Assembly (NCBI GenBank): GCA_044341215.1 | Contig: JBIISC010000002.1 | Coordinates: forward strand, 29,974-93,973 | Direction of reading: 5' to 3' | DNA from: JAFMIT01 sp044341215 | GTDB taxonomy: Bacteria > Actinomycetota > Actinomycetes > S36-B12 > UBA5976 | DNA: 64,000 nt | Shown: positions 1 through 9,026 of the stretch, piece after piece | How the letters are laid out: each line of letters opens with the position of its first letter | Numbering within the stretch: the stretch's first letter is position 1 | The notes under the pieces: generated by a model | What the model saw: only the letters and a program-made list of their open reading frames with translations | Database searches by the model: none | What the model was told of the DNA's origin: nothing | Made by a program: the position numbers and the translations under genes

Positions 1-60
1 AAACTGGATTACAAACCAGTAGTAATTACTCGTTACCAACCGATGGAGCGTAAGTACTAA
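1..60 (+). CDS. sdhA: Succinate dehydrogenase flavoprotein subunit, C-terminal end (partial)
   Basis: The first 60 bases read in frame 1 as a 19-residue tail ending in PMERKY and a TAA stop. This stop overlaps the ATG of the following iron-sulfur subunit gene by one base (TAATG). The assignment rests mostly on that translational coupling to sdhB, and on the basic, Tyr-containing tail seen at the end of many SdhA proteins. The rest of the gene lies outside the window, so no domain can be checked. Confidence 0.7.
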   Translation, partial: KLDYKPVVITRYQPMERKY

Positions 61-791
61 TGGCAAAGACAATAGATCTGCTTAAGACTTCGGATGTAAC
101 ACTCCGAATCCGCCGCTTTAATCCAGAAGTTGACCAAGAACCACACTGGGAAGATTTCACAGTTCCTTGTTACCCAACGGATCGGATTCTCGATGCGCTT
201 CACCAAGTTAAAGGTGACCAAGACGGTTCTTTAACTTTCCGCCGTTCATGCGGTCATGGAATCTGTGGTTCGGATGCAATGCGCATTAATGGTCTAAATC
301 GTCTAGCTTGCAAAACGTTGGTAAAAGATCTCGACATCTCTAAGCCTGTGACAGTTGAAGCGATCAAGGGTTTGCCACTTGAAAAAGACCTTGTGGTCGA
401 CATGGAACCATTCTTTAAGTCCTACCGCGAAATTATGCCTTTCTTGATTACTGAAGGACACGAGCCATCTAAAGAACGTTTGCAAAGTCCTGAAGATCGG
501 GCAAAGTTTGACGACACTACAAAATGTATTTTGTGTGCGGCATGCACCACTTCTTGCCCAGTCTTTTGGACAGATGGCAACTACTTCGGTCCAGCCGCAA
601 TTGTTACAGCACATCGTTTTATCTTTGACTCACGCGATTCAGGTGCCGCAAAGCGCCTAGAGATTTTGAATGACAAAGAGGGAGTCTGGCGTTGCCGGAC
701 TACCTTCAACTGTTCAGAAGCTTGCCCACGTGGAATTCAAGTAACTCAGGCGATTCACGATGTGAAGCGCGCGATGTTGTTTCAGAAGTAA
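60..791 (+). CDS. sdhB: Succinate dehydrogenase iron-sulfur subunit
   Basis: This 243-residue protein carries electrons from the SdhA flavin towards the quinone in complex II, linking the TCA cycle to respiration at the membrane. The [2Fe-2S] ligands are Cys64, Cys69, Asp72 and Cys84; Asp in place of the third Cys is also known in E. coli SdhB. The C-terminal domain has the ferredoxin-type motif CILCAAC at 156-162 with Cys166, then Cys212, Cys218 and Cys222, which together bind the 4Fe-4S and 3Fe-4S clusters. Length is normal for the family. The start overlaps the sdhA stop. It is convergent with trpS, with no spacer between the two stop codons. Confidence 0.96.
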   Translation: MAKTIDLLKTSDVTLRIRRFNPEVDQEPHWEDFTVPCYPTDRILDALHQVKGDQDGSLTFRRSCGHGICGSDAMRINGLNRLACKTLVKDLDISKPVTVEAIKGLPLEKDLVVDMEPFFKSYREIMPFLITEGHEPSKERLQSPEDRAKFDDTTKCILCAACTTSCPVFWTDGNYFGPAAIVTAHRFIFDSRDSGAAKRLEILNDKEGVWRCRTTFNCSEACPRGIQVTQAIHDVKRAMLFQK

Positions 792-1784
792 TTAGCGAAC
801 AAAACCGATTGCGTCATAAACCTTGGTCAAAGTTTCATCTGCGACCGCACTAGCTTTTTGAGATCCATTTTGCAAAAGTCGAGCAAGCTCTGCTTTGTCG
901 GATAGTAATCCATTCACTTTGTTCTGGAATGGTTCAGCAAAAGCCAGAACCGCCTGTGCAACTTCGGTCTTCAAAGTTCCATACATCTGACCTTGCATTT
1001 CTTTAACATGTTCGTCAATGGATTTGCCGCTTAGTGCTGAAAGAATTGTCAGCAGATTTGAAACACCTGGTTTGTTTTCTGGGTCGAAGCGAATTTCAGT
1101 TTCAGAGTCGGTAACCGCTGACTTGATCTTCTTCTCGATTGTCTTAAGTGGTTCAAGCAAAAATACACAACCTGCTGGAAGTGACTTACTCATCTTCGCA
1201 GTTGGTTCTTGCAAATCTTTGATTTTTGCAGTGTCTTTGACGATGTGTGGTTTTGGAATTACGAAAGTTGGTTTGTAGCGGGAATTGAAACGTCCAGCCA
1301 AATCACGAGTGAGTTCAAGATGTTGACGTTGATCTTCACCAACTGGAACTGAATCCGCTTGGTAAATCAAAATGTCTGCCGCTTGCAAGATTGGATAGGT
1401 GAAAACCCCAACATTTGTGGTGTCACTGCCTGCTTTTTGCGACTTGTCTTTGAACTGAGTCATGCGGCCTGCTTCACCAAAGCCAGTTAGGCAGGACAAA
1501 ACCCACATGAGCTCTGCATGCTGGCTAACTTGCGATTGCACGAAGAGTGTGGACTTGTCTGTGTCTAGGCCAAGGGCAATTAGCTGCGCGAACGAAGAAA
1601 GGGTGCGGTGATGCATCTCTTCAGGTGAGGGCGAAACTGTCAGCGCATGCATATCTGCAATCATGTAGAAGCAGTCGTGCGAATCTTGCATTTCAAGCCA
1701 GTAACGCAAAGCTCCGAGGTAATTACCTATTTGGTAGGAGTCTGCTGTTGGCTGAATCCCAGAAAGGACGCGCGGCTTTGTCAT
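792..1784 (-). CDS. trpS: Tryptophanyl-tRNA synthetase
   Basis: A class I aminoacyl-tRNA synthetase of 330 residues that charges tRNA-Trp in the cytoplasm. The N-terminal SGIQPTADSYQIGNYLGAL contains the HIGH-type signature (GNYL), and KMSKS is intact around residue 198. The middle segment VGVFTYPILQAADILIY followed by VPVGEDQRQHLELTRDLA is diagnostic for bacterial TrpS. It is the last gene of a minus-strand run, 23 bases after the CorC-like gene, and its stop abuts the sdhB stop. Confidence 0.97.
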   Translation of the reverse strand: MTKPRVLSGIQPTADSYQIGNYLGALRYWLEMQDSHDCFYMIADMHALTVSPSPEEMHHRTLSSFAQLIALGLDTDKSTLFVQSQVSQHAELMWVLSCLTGFGEAGRMTQFKDKSQKAGSDTTNVGVFTYPILQAADILIYQADSVPVGEDQRQHLELTRDLAGRFNSRYKPTFVIPKPHIVKDTAKIKDLQEPTAKMSKSLPAGCVFLLEPLKTIEKKIKSAVTDSETEIRFDPENKPGVSNLLTILSALSGKSIDEHVKEMQGQMYGTLKTEVAQAVLAFAEPFQNKVNGLLSDKAELARLLQNGSQKASAVADETLTKVYDAIGFVR

Positions 1785-1807
1785 TGGGCCATTCTCTCAA
1801 ATGCCTT

Positions 1808-3097
1808 TTATTCAGACGGCTCTGCGGGCTGTATTTCCTCAACTTTTATTCGCGTTGCACGGCGATTTTCTACTTCTAAAACAATTAAGCGGTGGTCTTC
1901 AAAGTCCACACTCATGCCAACATCTGGCAATTGACCTAGTTCAGCAACCAAATAACCAGCAACAGTCTCATATGGGCCTTCTGGAAGTTCGATTTCAGTG
2001 AGTTCTAGGAAGTCTTCAAGATTCATGCCGCCATCGACTGAAACTTCACCGCGAACAGCAGCTATTTCCATCTCGTCGTATTCGTCCTTGATGTCCCCGA
2101 TTAGTTCTTCGACCAAATCTTCCAAAGTGATGATGCCGGCAGTGCCGCCGTATTCATCTTCCACCAGTGCGAAGTGAACATTCTTGCGTCGCATATCTGA
2201 AAGAGTTGGAATCACACCTTTTGTGCCAGGGTAACGTTGCAAAGGACGGGCAAGTCCACTCATTCGAATCGAGCGTTCAGCCATCGCTGGATCGAGAATA
2301 TCGCGAATATGCACAAAGCCAATTACATCATCTGGGCTTTCTCCAATTACCGGATAGCGCGAATGCGGAAGTTCGGAAATCATCTTTGCCACTTTAAAGA
2401 CTGGGGTTTCACCGTCTAGAAATTCAACTTCGGTTCGAGGTTGCATGACTTCGCGCAACTCGCGATCTTGCGCTTCAAATACTTCGTCAATAAGTTCGCG
2501 TTCTTCGTCGGTTAATTCTTCGTGGGCTGCGACGATGTCACGCAGCTCTTCACCACTCATCATTTCGCGGCTAGCTTTTGGATCTACTCCAAAGATTCGT
2601 AGGACACCGTTTGTCGAGCGAGTTAAGAACCAAATAAAAGGTTTGGTCGCTCGGGCAATAACTTCAACGGGAATCGCAAAAAGTAAAGCGAGGTTTTCAG
2701 CTTGTTGAATGGCAAGTCGCTTTGGAACTAATTCGCCAAGAACTAGTGAGAAGTAGGCAACAACTAACGTAATCAGGATGAACGAAATTGTTGGTGCAAA
2801 ATCTCTATCAATTCCTACGTCTTCGATAAATGGTGTTAAAAGTGGCACGATTTCTGCAGCACCGAGGCCTGCCGAGATGAATGATGTGAAAGTTATTCCA
2901 ACCTGAACTGCAGCCAAGAATCTGGTTGGCTCTTTCATTAGTTTGGCCAAAGTCCGCCCGCGTTTACCGCGACCTGCGAGCTGTTGAACTTGTGTATCGC
3001 GTAGGGAAACTAGTGCGATTTCTGCGGCTACGAACAATGCGGAGATAAGAATGAAGAGCAGGACAAGCGCAATCCGCGCCCATAAGTCACTAGTCAT
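1808..3097 (-). CDS. HlyC/CorC (CNNM) family membrane protein with CBS domains
   Basis: A 429-residue membrane protein with an N-terminal DUF21/CNNM transmembrane domain (about 1-190, hydrophobic helices near 8-28, 60-85, 95-125 and 135-160). A CBS pair follows (about 210-335; the segment from MQPRTEVEF to the EDEYGGTAGIITLEDLVEELIG motif is typical), then a C-terminal CorC_HlyC domain (about 345-425). Family members are linked to magnesium or other divalent-cation efflux; the old name hemolysin C is misleading. It lies 9 bases after xth and upstream of trpS, probably in one transcript. Substrate is not deducible from sequence. Confidence 0.9.
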   Translation of the reverse strand: MTSDLWARIALVLLFILISALFVAAEIALVSLRDTQVQQLAGRGKRGRTLAKLMKEPTRFLAAVQVGITFTSFISAGLGAAEIVPLLTPFIEDVGIDRDFAPTISFILITLVVAYFSLVLGELVPKRLAIQQAENLALLFAIPVEVIARATKPFIWFLTRSTNGVLRIFGVDPKASREMMSGEELRDIVAAHEELTDEERELIDEVFEAQDRELREVMQPRTEVEFLDGETPVFKVAKMISELPHSRYPVIGESPDDVIGFVHIRDILDPAMAERSIRMSGLARPLQRYPGTKGVIPTLSDMRRKNVHFALVEDEYGGTAGIITLEDLVEELIGDIKDEYDEMEIAAVRGEVSVDGGMNLEDFLELTEIELPEGPYETVAGYLVAELGQLPDVGMSVDFEDHRLIVLEVENRRATRIKVEEIQPAEPSE

Positions 3098-3106
3098 TGG
3101 CGCACT

Positions 3107-3937
3107 CTACTTGTGAAACAAGGCAGTTACAGGTGCGTGATCGCTCCAGCGCTCTGCATAACTAGGCGCTCTGCCCACAGTGATGGACTTGAGGTGTTTA
3201 GCCAGTTCTGGTGTGGCTAACTGGTAGTCAATGCGCCAACCAGCATCATTATCGAATGCCTGACCGCGAAAGGACCACCATGTGTAAGGGCCGGGGACAT
3301 CTCCCGCGTGAACGCGACCTAAGTCAACCCAGCCATACTTGTTGAACCACTCATCGAAGTATTTGCGCTCTGATTCAAGGAAACCGGATTTGCCAACGTT
3401 TCCTTTCCAGTTTTTGATGTCGAATTCTTTGTGGCCCACATTCAAATCGCCAACTAAAAGTGTGTGATTCTTTTTATCTGATTCAGCAGAAACTTTTTTC
3501 ATGTATTTAGTCATCGCTGCCAAAAAGGCTTCTTTCTCAGCTTGCTTTTCTGGTTTTTCATGATCACCAGTGTGAACATAAATACTTGCGATTGTCACAT
3601 CGCCAAAATCAGTTGCAAAAGTTGCATCAACCCAGCGGCCTTGTTCAGCAAATTGTTTTGGACCAAGTCCGATGTTGGTTTTCTTAAATGGAAGCTTTGA
3701 AAGAATTGCAACGCCGGCGTGACCTTTTTTCTCGGAGCTTGCGCTATGCAAAACATTGAAGTCTTGCATTCCTGCCAATTCCAAGGTTGCAGTCAACTCT
3801 TCTGAATTGGCTCGCACCTCTTGCAAACAAATTACGTCCGCTTCTTTTGCGGCATGCGCATCAAGTAGCCACTGTAGGCCGCCGTTTTTATGGGAAGCCC
3901 TAACGCCATTGACGTTTACAGTGACAACCGAAAGCAC
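3107..3937 (-). CDS. xth: Exodeoxyribonuclease III / AP endonuclease
   Basis: A 276-residue enzyme of the exonuclease-endonuclease-phosphatase fold, expected to cut DNA at abasic sites during base-excision repair. Family motifs are present: VNVNGVRA at the N-terminus, CLQEVRA with the catalytic Glu near 41, GDLNVGHKEFD with the Asp-Asn pair near 164-166, and the C-terminal WRIDYQLATPEL and SDHAPV with the catalytic Asp-His. The start is GTG and overlaps the icd stop as TAGTG, so translation is probably coupled to icd. Confidence 0.93.
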   Translation of the reverse strand: MLSVVTVNVNGVRASHKNGGLQWLLDAHAAKEADVICLQEVRANSEELTATLELAGMQDFNVLHSASSEKKGHAGVAILSKLPFKKTNIGLGPKQFAEQGRWVDATFATDFGDVTIASIYVHTGDHEKPEKQAEKEAFLAAMTKYMKKVSAESDKKNHTLLVGDLNVGHKEFDIKNWKGNVGKSGFLESERKYFDEWFNKYGWVDLGRVHAGDVPGPYTWWSFRGQAFDNDAGWRIDYQLATPELAKHLKSITVGRAPSYAERWSDHAPVTALFHK

Positions 3938-5154
3938 TATTTCTTCATTGCTTTCTGCAGATTTTCATCAATAGTTGCTAAGAACTCTTGGGTGGTTTGC
4001 CAAGGATGATCTTTGCTAATCAATTGCGCTAAGTCTTTTGTCATCTTGCCTGATTCAACAGTTTCAATGCAGACCCGTTCAAGTGTGTGAGCAAACTCAG
4101 TAACTTCAGGAGTTTCATCCATCTTGCCACGGTGGGAAAGCCCTTGGGTCCAGGCAAAAATCGATGCGATTGGATTTGTTGAAGTTGGTTGACCTTTTTG
4201 GTGCTGACGGTAGTGACGAGTCACGGTTCCGTGTGCAGCTTCAGCTTCAACAGTGCGTCCATCTGGAGTCATCAAAACCGATGTCATCAAACCAAGCGAA
4301 CCAAATCCTTGAGCAACTGTGTCTGACTGAACATCGCCATCGTAGTTCTTGCATGCCCAGACATAGCCACCTTCCCACTTCATTGCTGATGCGACCATGT
4401 CGTCGATCAAGCGGTGGTCATAAGTGATGCCAGCTGCATCGAAATCTTTTTTGAATTCAGTTTCAAAGATTTCTTGGAAGATGTCTTTGAACCGTCCGTC
4501 ATATGCTTTCAAGATAGTGTTCTTGGTCGACATATAAACCGGGTAGTTACGAGCTAGGCCGTAACGAAGGGATGCGCGAGCAAAGTCACGAATACTTTCA
4601 TCGAGGTTATACATTCCCATCGCAACACCAGCGCCTGGGAAATCAAACACGTTGAATTCCATTGGTTCGCCACCATCTTTAGGCGTAAAAGTCATAGTCA
4701 ATTTGCCAGCACCTGGAACTTTGAAATCAGTTGCTTTGTATTGATCGCCAAAAGCATGACGGCCAACCACGATTGGTTTGGTCCAAGTTGGCACTAGCCG
4801 TGGAATATTCGAAATAATGATTGGTTCGCGGAAGATAACGCCACCAAGAATGTTGCGGACTGTCCCGTTTGGCGACTTCCACATTTTCTTCAAACCAAAT
4901 TCTTTAACCCGGTCTTCGTCTGGAGTGATAGTTGCACATTTAACGCCAACACCGTGTTTCAAAATTGCATTTGCAGAATCAATTGTGACCTGATCGTTAG
5001 TGGCATCACGGTTTTCAATGCCAAGGTCGTAGTACTCAAGTTTGATGTCAAGGTAAGGCAAGATCAACTGTTCTTTGATGAACTGCCAGATGATGCGGGT
5101 CATCTCGTCGCCGTCTAGTTCAACTACCGGGTTTAAAACTTTGATTTTTGACAT
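3937..5154 (-). CDS. icd: NADP-dependent isocitrate dehydrogenase (homodimeric type)
   Basis: This 405-residue enzyme oxidatively decarboxylates isocitrate to 2-oxoglutarate in the TCA cycle. N-terminal VVELDGDEMTRIIWQFIK and ENRDATNDQVT, the GTVRNILGGVIFREP substrate loop, RHAFGDQYKATDF, and AAHGTVTRHYRQ with the cofactor residues are hallmarks of the dimeric IDH also found in eukaryotes. It is not the monomeric enzyme of about 740 residues common in actinobacteria. It sits 34 bases after mdh and overlaps xth, so two TCA enzymes share a transcript. Confidence 0.97.
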   Translation of the reverse strand: MSKIKVLNPVVELDGDEMTRIIWQFIKEQLILPYLDIKLEYYDLGIENRDATNDQVTIDSANAILKHGVGVKCATITPDEDRVKEFGLKKMWKSPNGTVRNILGGVIFREPIIISNIPRLVPTWTKPIVVGRHAFGDQYKATDFKVPGAGKLTMTFTPKDGGEPMEFNVFDFPGAGVAMGMYNLDESIRDFARASLRYGLARNYPVYMSTKNTILKAYDGRFKDIFQEIFETEFKKDFDAAGITYDHRLIDDMVASAMKWEGGYVWACKNYDGDVQSDTVAQGFGSLGLMTSVLMTPDGRTVEAEAAHGTVTRHYRQHQKGQPTSTNPIASIFAWTQGLSHRGKMDETPEVTEFAHTLERVCIETVESGKMTKDLAQLISKDHPWQTTQEFLATIDENLQKAMKK

Positions 5155-5173
5155 TTAATTCTCTCTGCTATTT

Positions 5174-5201
5174 CTTACAAACTCTGTCTTACAAGCTCTG
5201 T
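5174..5201 (-). repeat. 14-bp tandem duplication of the mdh 3' end including the stop
   Basis: Two adjacent 14-base copies, 5174-5187 and 5188-5201, differ at one base. Copy 5188-5201 contains the last mdh codons (Gln-Ser-Leu) and its TAA; the other copy repeats them just downstream, out of frame. It belongs to a window-wide set of repeats at gene 3' ends. Confidence 0.85.
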
Positions 5202-6145
5202 ATGTCGGCTTGTTTGCTGCGTACTGCTTCTGAGGCCTCAATGAGCGATGCTTTTTCTGAATCAGTTAGCGCAGTTTCCACAACCTTGCGAATACCAGTT
5301 TTGCCGATTTCCGCCTCAACACCTAGGTAAACACCACTGATGCCGAATTCGCCATCCACCCATGCACAAACTGGCATCACAGCACCGCTATCTTCAATCA
5401 CAGCTTTTGCCATTCGAGCAGCTGCCGCTGAAGGTGCGTAGTAGGCAGAGCCAGTCTTCAAAAGTGCAACGACTTCAGCGCCACCATTGCGGGTGCGAAC
5501 TACAAGCTCTTCAATTTTGTCAGCAGACAACAGACCAGAAAGTGGCTTTCCATCAACTGTGCAGCCCGATGGAACTGGAACCATGGTGTCACCGTGTGAA
5601 CCAAGGGTTAAAGTCTTTACAGACGAAACTGCAACTTTAAGTTCTTCAGCCACAAAGTGAGTGAAGCGAGCAGTGTCCAACATGCCAGCTTGACCAATTA
5701 CTCGAGCTTTTGGAAAACCAGTTGCAAGTTGGGTCAGCGCAGTCATTTCATCAAGTGGATTTGAAACTACAATCACAACTGCATCAGGTGCGTGCTTCTT
5801 TATGTTTTCGGCAACGCTACGGACAATCTTCGCGTTGGTTTCAATCAAGTCCATACGACTCATGCCAGGTTTGCGTGGCAAACCTGCAGTGATCACAACA
5901 ACATCAGAACCAGAAATCGCTTCATAGCCTTCGCCATTCATGCCAGTGGTTTGGCCGATAACTTTGGTTTCAAATCCTTCGATTGAACGGGACTGATTCA
6001 TATCGAGTGCAAGACCTTCTGGCTTACCTTCAAGAATGTCTGTTAGAACTACGGTTTCGAATACGTCATATTCGGCCAAACGCTGAGCTGTGGTTGAGCC
6101 GTAGAAACCGGCTCCGATGACTGTGACTTTTCCGTGGCGAGCCAT
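5189..6145 (-). CDS. mdh: Malate dehydrogenase (LDH-like type)
   Basis: A 318-residue NAD-dependent malate dehydrogenase. It has the Rossmann motif GAGFYG at the N-terminus, the substrate loop TAGLPRKPGMSR, VSNPLDEMT, and LGSHGDTMVP with the catalytic His. The frame is open 48 bases further upstream, but the ATG at 6145 is chosen because GGAGG lies about 7 bases before it and because MARHGKVTVIGAG is where the fold begins. It precedes icd on the same strand, and its leader contains a hairpin. Confidence 0.96.
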   Translation of the reverse strand: MARHGKVTVIGAGFYGSTTAQRLAEYDVFETVVLTDILEGKPEGLALDMNQSRSIEGFETKVIGQTTGMNGEGYEAISGSDVVVITAGLPRKPGMSRMDLIETNAKIVRSVAENIKKHAPDAVVIVVSNPLDEMTALTQLATGFPKARVIGQAGMLDTARFTHFVAEELKVAVSSVKTLTLGSHGDTMVPVPSGCTVDGKPLSGLLSADKIEELVVRTRNGGAEVVALLKTGSAYYAPSAAAARMAKAVIEDSGAVMPVCAWVDGEFGISGVYLGVEAEIGKTGIRKVVETALTDSEKASLIEASEAVRSKQADIQSL

Positions 6146-6165
6146 GGATCCTCCAAGATAAAACG

Positions 6166-6198
6166 TTGCGAAATGTCGCAAAAGATGGTCCAAGTCTA
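6166..6198 (-). promoter_or_regulatory. Putative mdh promoter -10 and leader dyad
   Basis: On the minus strand a TANNNT box (TAGACT, 6193-6198) preceded by GGG would start transcription near 6186. The leader of about 40 bases would hold a perfect 6-bp inverted repeat with a 4-base loop, TTGCGA-N4-TCGCAA (6166-6181), and then the GGAGG ribosome site. The dyad could be a protein operator or an RNA hairpin. No clear -35 is seen. Confidence 0.4.
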
Positions 6199-6235
6199 CC
6201 CGTGCGTAACGCTCACGAAATTCAGAGGTCTGGGG

Positions 6236-6484
6236 CTAACGGGCCAAGACTGAGAAAAAAACCAGAACCCCAAATAAGGCTCCAATTGTGAACAAATCAA
6301 TCCACCTAGAACGCACAGAAAAGAACTCTAAGCGCCCTCTAGGGCCAAGCAAGCGCCAGAGGAAGACTGCTCCCACAGAGCCAGCGAGAAGCAGGCCACC
6401 AGCGCGGTAGAAACCCAAGGACGCGGCGATTAAACCAAGGGCCAAAAGGCCGAAAGTGATGGTCTGCATAGATTTGAGGCTCAC
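6236..6484 (-). CDS. DUF3017 small membrane protein
   Basis: An 82-residue protein with three hydrophobic segments (about 8-24, 27-46 and 60-81) separated by an Arg-rich loop (GPRGRLEFFSVRSR). Length, topology and position between purH and mdh match the actinobacterial DUF3017 family, whose function is unknown. The start is GTG; an internal ATG at codon 6 is an alternative. It lies 4 bases after the YdcZ-like transporter gene. Confidence 0.7.
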   Translation of the reverse strand: MSLKSMQTITFGLLALGLIAASLGFYRAGGLLLAGSVGAVFLWRLLGPRGRLEFFSVRSRWIDLFTIGALFGVLVFFSVLAR

Positions 6485-6488
6485 GACT

Positions 6489-7454
6489 TCACACTACCTC
6501 AGCCGGCACGATTACATGCGCCTTGCGGTTGGCAAGCAGAACTGCGACCAAAGTGATAGCTAAACCAATCACCAAATTGAATGAAACCTTGGTGCCTTCG
6601 GTTGGCGCAAATAAATCGATTAATAGCGAGCCAAGTAATTGACCGGCAACACTGCCCATTACGAAACGAAGTGCGCCAAGTTTTCTAATTGCCCAAGTTG
6701 CTGAGGCAATAAATGCAACACCTATAGATCCACCTAAATAAATCCACAACGGACTAGATGGTAGAGGTTGCAAAGTTGCGTGACCAGAAAAAACTTGACC
6801 TGCAAAAATCACAATCAATAAACCCATACCAGTGATGAAGTTCATCACTGCGGCGGAAACTGGATTGCCTGCGGCCACACCAACATGTCCGTTGATTGCA
6901 TGTTGAAATGAAACAACACAACCAATCAAGAAAGATGCAATTAGAGGCGCAACCACAAACTGTGCATCATCAAATCGATCCGAGACTGCAATTACAACTC
7001 CCACAACCGCAAACAATGCCGCAAATACTCGCTGTGACGTCACCGCTGATACGCCACTTGGGCTAACCCCCCATTTATCAACCAAAAGTGATGACGTTGT
7101 CTGCCCCGCCACAATTAAAACTGTAAAAATCGCTACCCCAACTAGTGGGACTGAAACGCTTTGGATGGTTACAAATATTGCACCCATCATCCCGCCAAGA
7201 ACTTGCCAGGTTTTTAGTTTTTGTTCGCGAACTGCGCTTAAGATCTTGAAGCAACCAGTTCGAATACTTCTACTAATCACGGTTAAGAAAATCAATAGCA
7301 GCAACCCAGTGCCGAAGGAAACCAGTGCTGCTTGCACACCACTTCCAAGAATTTGCGCCAGTTCCCCATTCGCGCGAGATTGTGCAACTGTGAATGCACC
7401 CACCACAATCGCAATTCCTTGGGCGAAGTAATGGTGTGAAGTTAGGGATTTCAT
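6489..7454 (-). CDS. DMT-superfamily transporter, DUF606/YdcZ type (two fused repeats)
   Basis: A 321-residue integral membrane protein with about ten hydrophobic helices. It reads as two tandem YdcZ/DUF606 units: the N-half has SRANGELAQILGSGVQAALVSFGTGLLLL and the C-half has HAINGHVGVAAGNPVSAAVMNFITGMGLL, both with the family's N-x-x-(L/V)-x-x-x-x-G-x-x-x-(A/S)-A pattern. Family members belong to the drug/metabolite transporter superfamily; the substrate is unknown. It follows purH by 6 bases, apparently as a passenger of the purine operon. Confidence 0.83.
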   Translation of the reverse strand: MKSLTSHHYFAQGIAIVVGAFTVAQSRANGELAQILGSGVQAALVSFGTGLLLLIFLTVISRSIRTGCFKILSAVREQKLKTWQVLGGMMGAIFVTIQSVSVPLVGVAIFTVLIVAGQTTSSLLVDKWGVSPSGVSAVTSQRVFAALFAVVGVVIAVSDRFDDAQFVVAPLIASFLIGCVVSFQHAINGHVGVAAGNPVSAAVMNFITGMGLLIVIFAGQVFSGHATLQPLPSSPLWIYLGGSIGVAFIASATWAIRKLGALRFVMGSVAGQLLGSLLIDLFAPTEGTKVSFNLVIGLAITLVAVLLANRKAHVIVPAEVV

Positions 7455-7460
7455 AAGTGC

Positions 7461-9026
7461 TTAATGGAAGAAGTGTCTTGTGCCAGTGAAGTACATACTT
7501 ATTCCAGCTGCCTTAGCAACTGAAATAACTTCTTCATCTCGAACACTGCCACCTGGTTGAACCACTGCTTTAACTCCAGCCTTTACCAAAACCTCAAGAC
7601 CATCGGCAAATGGGAAGAATGCATCTGATGCAGCAACTGAGCCAACTACTCGTTGCCCTGCTCGTGTAACGGCCAAGCCAGCAGAATCAACTCGACTCAC
7701 TTGACCCATTCCAATTCCAACCGCAGCTTCATCTTTTGCAAGCAAGATTGCATTGCTCTTAACACTTCGGCACGCAATCCAAGCGAACTGCAAATCTTTC
7801 TTGGTCTGATCATCAACAGCATTACCGGTTACTAACTGCCAGTTTTCAAACTTGTCACCATCAGCTTGCAATTTATCTTGCACCTGCAAAAGCACACCGC
7901 CATCGATATTGCGCATTTCGATTCCTTCTCCAATATTTGATGGCGGCACTACCAATATTCGGATACTTGGTTTTGCAGACAAAATTGCTACTGCCTCATC
8001 ATCAAACTCTGGAGCCACAATTACTTCAGTGAAAATCTCAGCCACCTGACGAGCCATTTCAGCTGTCACTTTGCGGTTGGCCGCAATCACGCCACCAAAA
8101 GCACTAACTGGATCGGTTTCGTGGGCTTTGCGATGAGCATCAGCCACGTCTTTTCCGACAGCAATTCCACATGGATTTGAGTGTTTAATTATTGCAACTG
8201 CTGGCTCTGAAAAATCGAAAGCTGCCCGACGGGCTGCATCAGCATCAACGTAGTTGTTGTAAGACATCTGCTTACCATGTAATTGCTTTGCACCAGCAAT
8301 TGCCACTTCCCCAAATCCAGCTGTGTAAACAGCCGCTTTTTGATGTGGGTTTTCTCCATAACGCAAAACATCTTCACGGTTGTAAGTAACACCAATCCAA
8401 TTTGGAAAACCGGTTCCTTCATCAGTTGATGAAACCACACCGCTAATCCATGAAGCCACATTCACGTCATAAGTGGCAGTGTGCTGAAAAGCTTCAGCGG
8501 CCAGACGTTTGCGTTGTTCCAAAGTAAAGCCACCAGCACTAATTGCTGAAATCACTTCGCCGTAACGGGCCGGTGAAACCACAACCGACATATTTGCATG
8601 GTTCTTAGCGCTAGCCCGCACCATTGCTGGGCCACCAATATCAATCTGTTCCACACATTCATCAGCAGATGCGCCACTTGCCACAGTCTCGGTGAACGGA
8701 TACAAGTTAATTACTGCTAATTGAAAGGGTTCAATTTCCAAATCTTTCAACTGTTTAACATGCGAATCCAATCGCACATCAGCCAGCAATCCACCATGAA
8801 TTTTTGGATGCAAAGTTTTTACCCGGCCATCTAAACATTCTGGGAAACCAGTTAAATCTTGCACTTGGGTGACAGGCATGCCAGCAGCAGCAATTGTTGA
8901 AGCAGTCGAGCCAGTCGAAACAATCTCCACACCAGCGTCAGTCAATGCTTTGGCAAGTACAAGCAGTCCAGTTTTGTCTGATACTGAAATTAGTGCTCGC
9001 TTGATTACGCGCTTATCGTCACTCAT
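7461..9026 (-). CDS. purH: Bifunctional AICAR formyltransferase / IMP cyclohydrolase
   Basis: A 521-residue enzyme catalysing the last two steps of de novo IMP synthesis. The N-terminal MGS-like cyclohydrolase domain (about 8-150) includes ALISVSDKTGL and GRVKTLHPKIHGGLL. The C-terminal AICARFT domain includes RYGENPHQKAAVY, KQLHGKQMSYNNYVDADAA, KHSNPCG with the catalytic Lys-His, and DAFFPFADGLE. The start codon overlaps the purN stop by four bases, so the two purine genes are coupled. Confidence 0.98.
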   Translation of the reverse strand: MSDDKRVIKRALISVSDKTGLLVLAKALTDAGVEIVSTGSTASTIAAAGMPVTQVQDLTGFPECLDGRVKTLHPKIHGGLLADVRLDSHVKQLKDLEIEPFQLAVINLYPFTETVASGASADECVEQIDIGGPAMVRASAKNHANMSVVVSPARYGEVISAISAGGFTLEQRKRLAAEAFQHTATYDVNVASWISGVVSSTDEGTGFPNWIGVTYNREDVLRYGENPHQKAAVYTAGFGEVAIAGAKQLHGKQMSYNNYVDADAARRAAFDFSEPAVAIIKHSNPCGIAVGKDVADAHRKAHETDPVSAFGGVIAANRKVTAEMARQVAEIFTEVIVAPEFDDEAVAILSAKPSIRILVVPPSNIGEGIEMRNIDGGVLLQVQDKLQADGDKFENWQLVTGNAVDDQTKKDLQFAWIACRSVKSNAILLAKDEAAVGIGMGQVSRVDSAGLAVTRAGQRVVGSVAASDAFFPFADGLEVLVKAGVKAVVQPGGSVRDEEVISVAKAAGISMYFTGTRHFFH

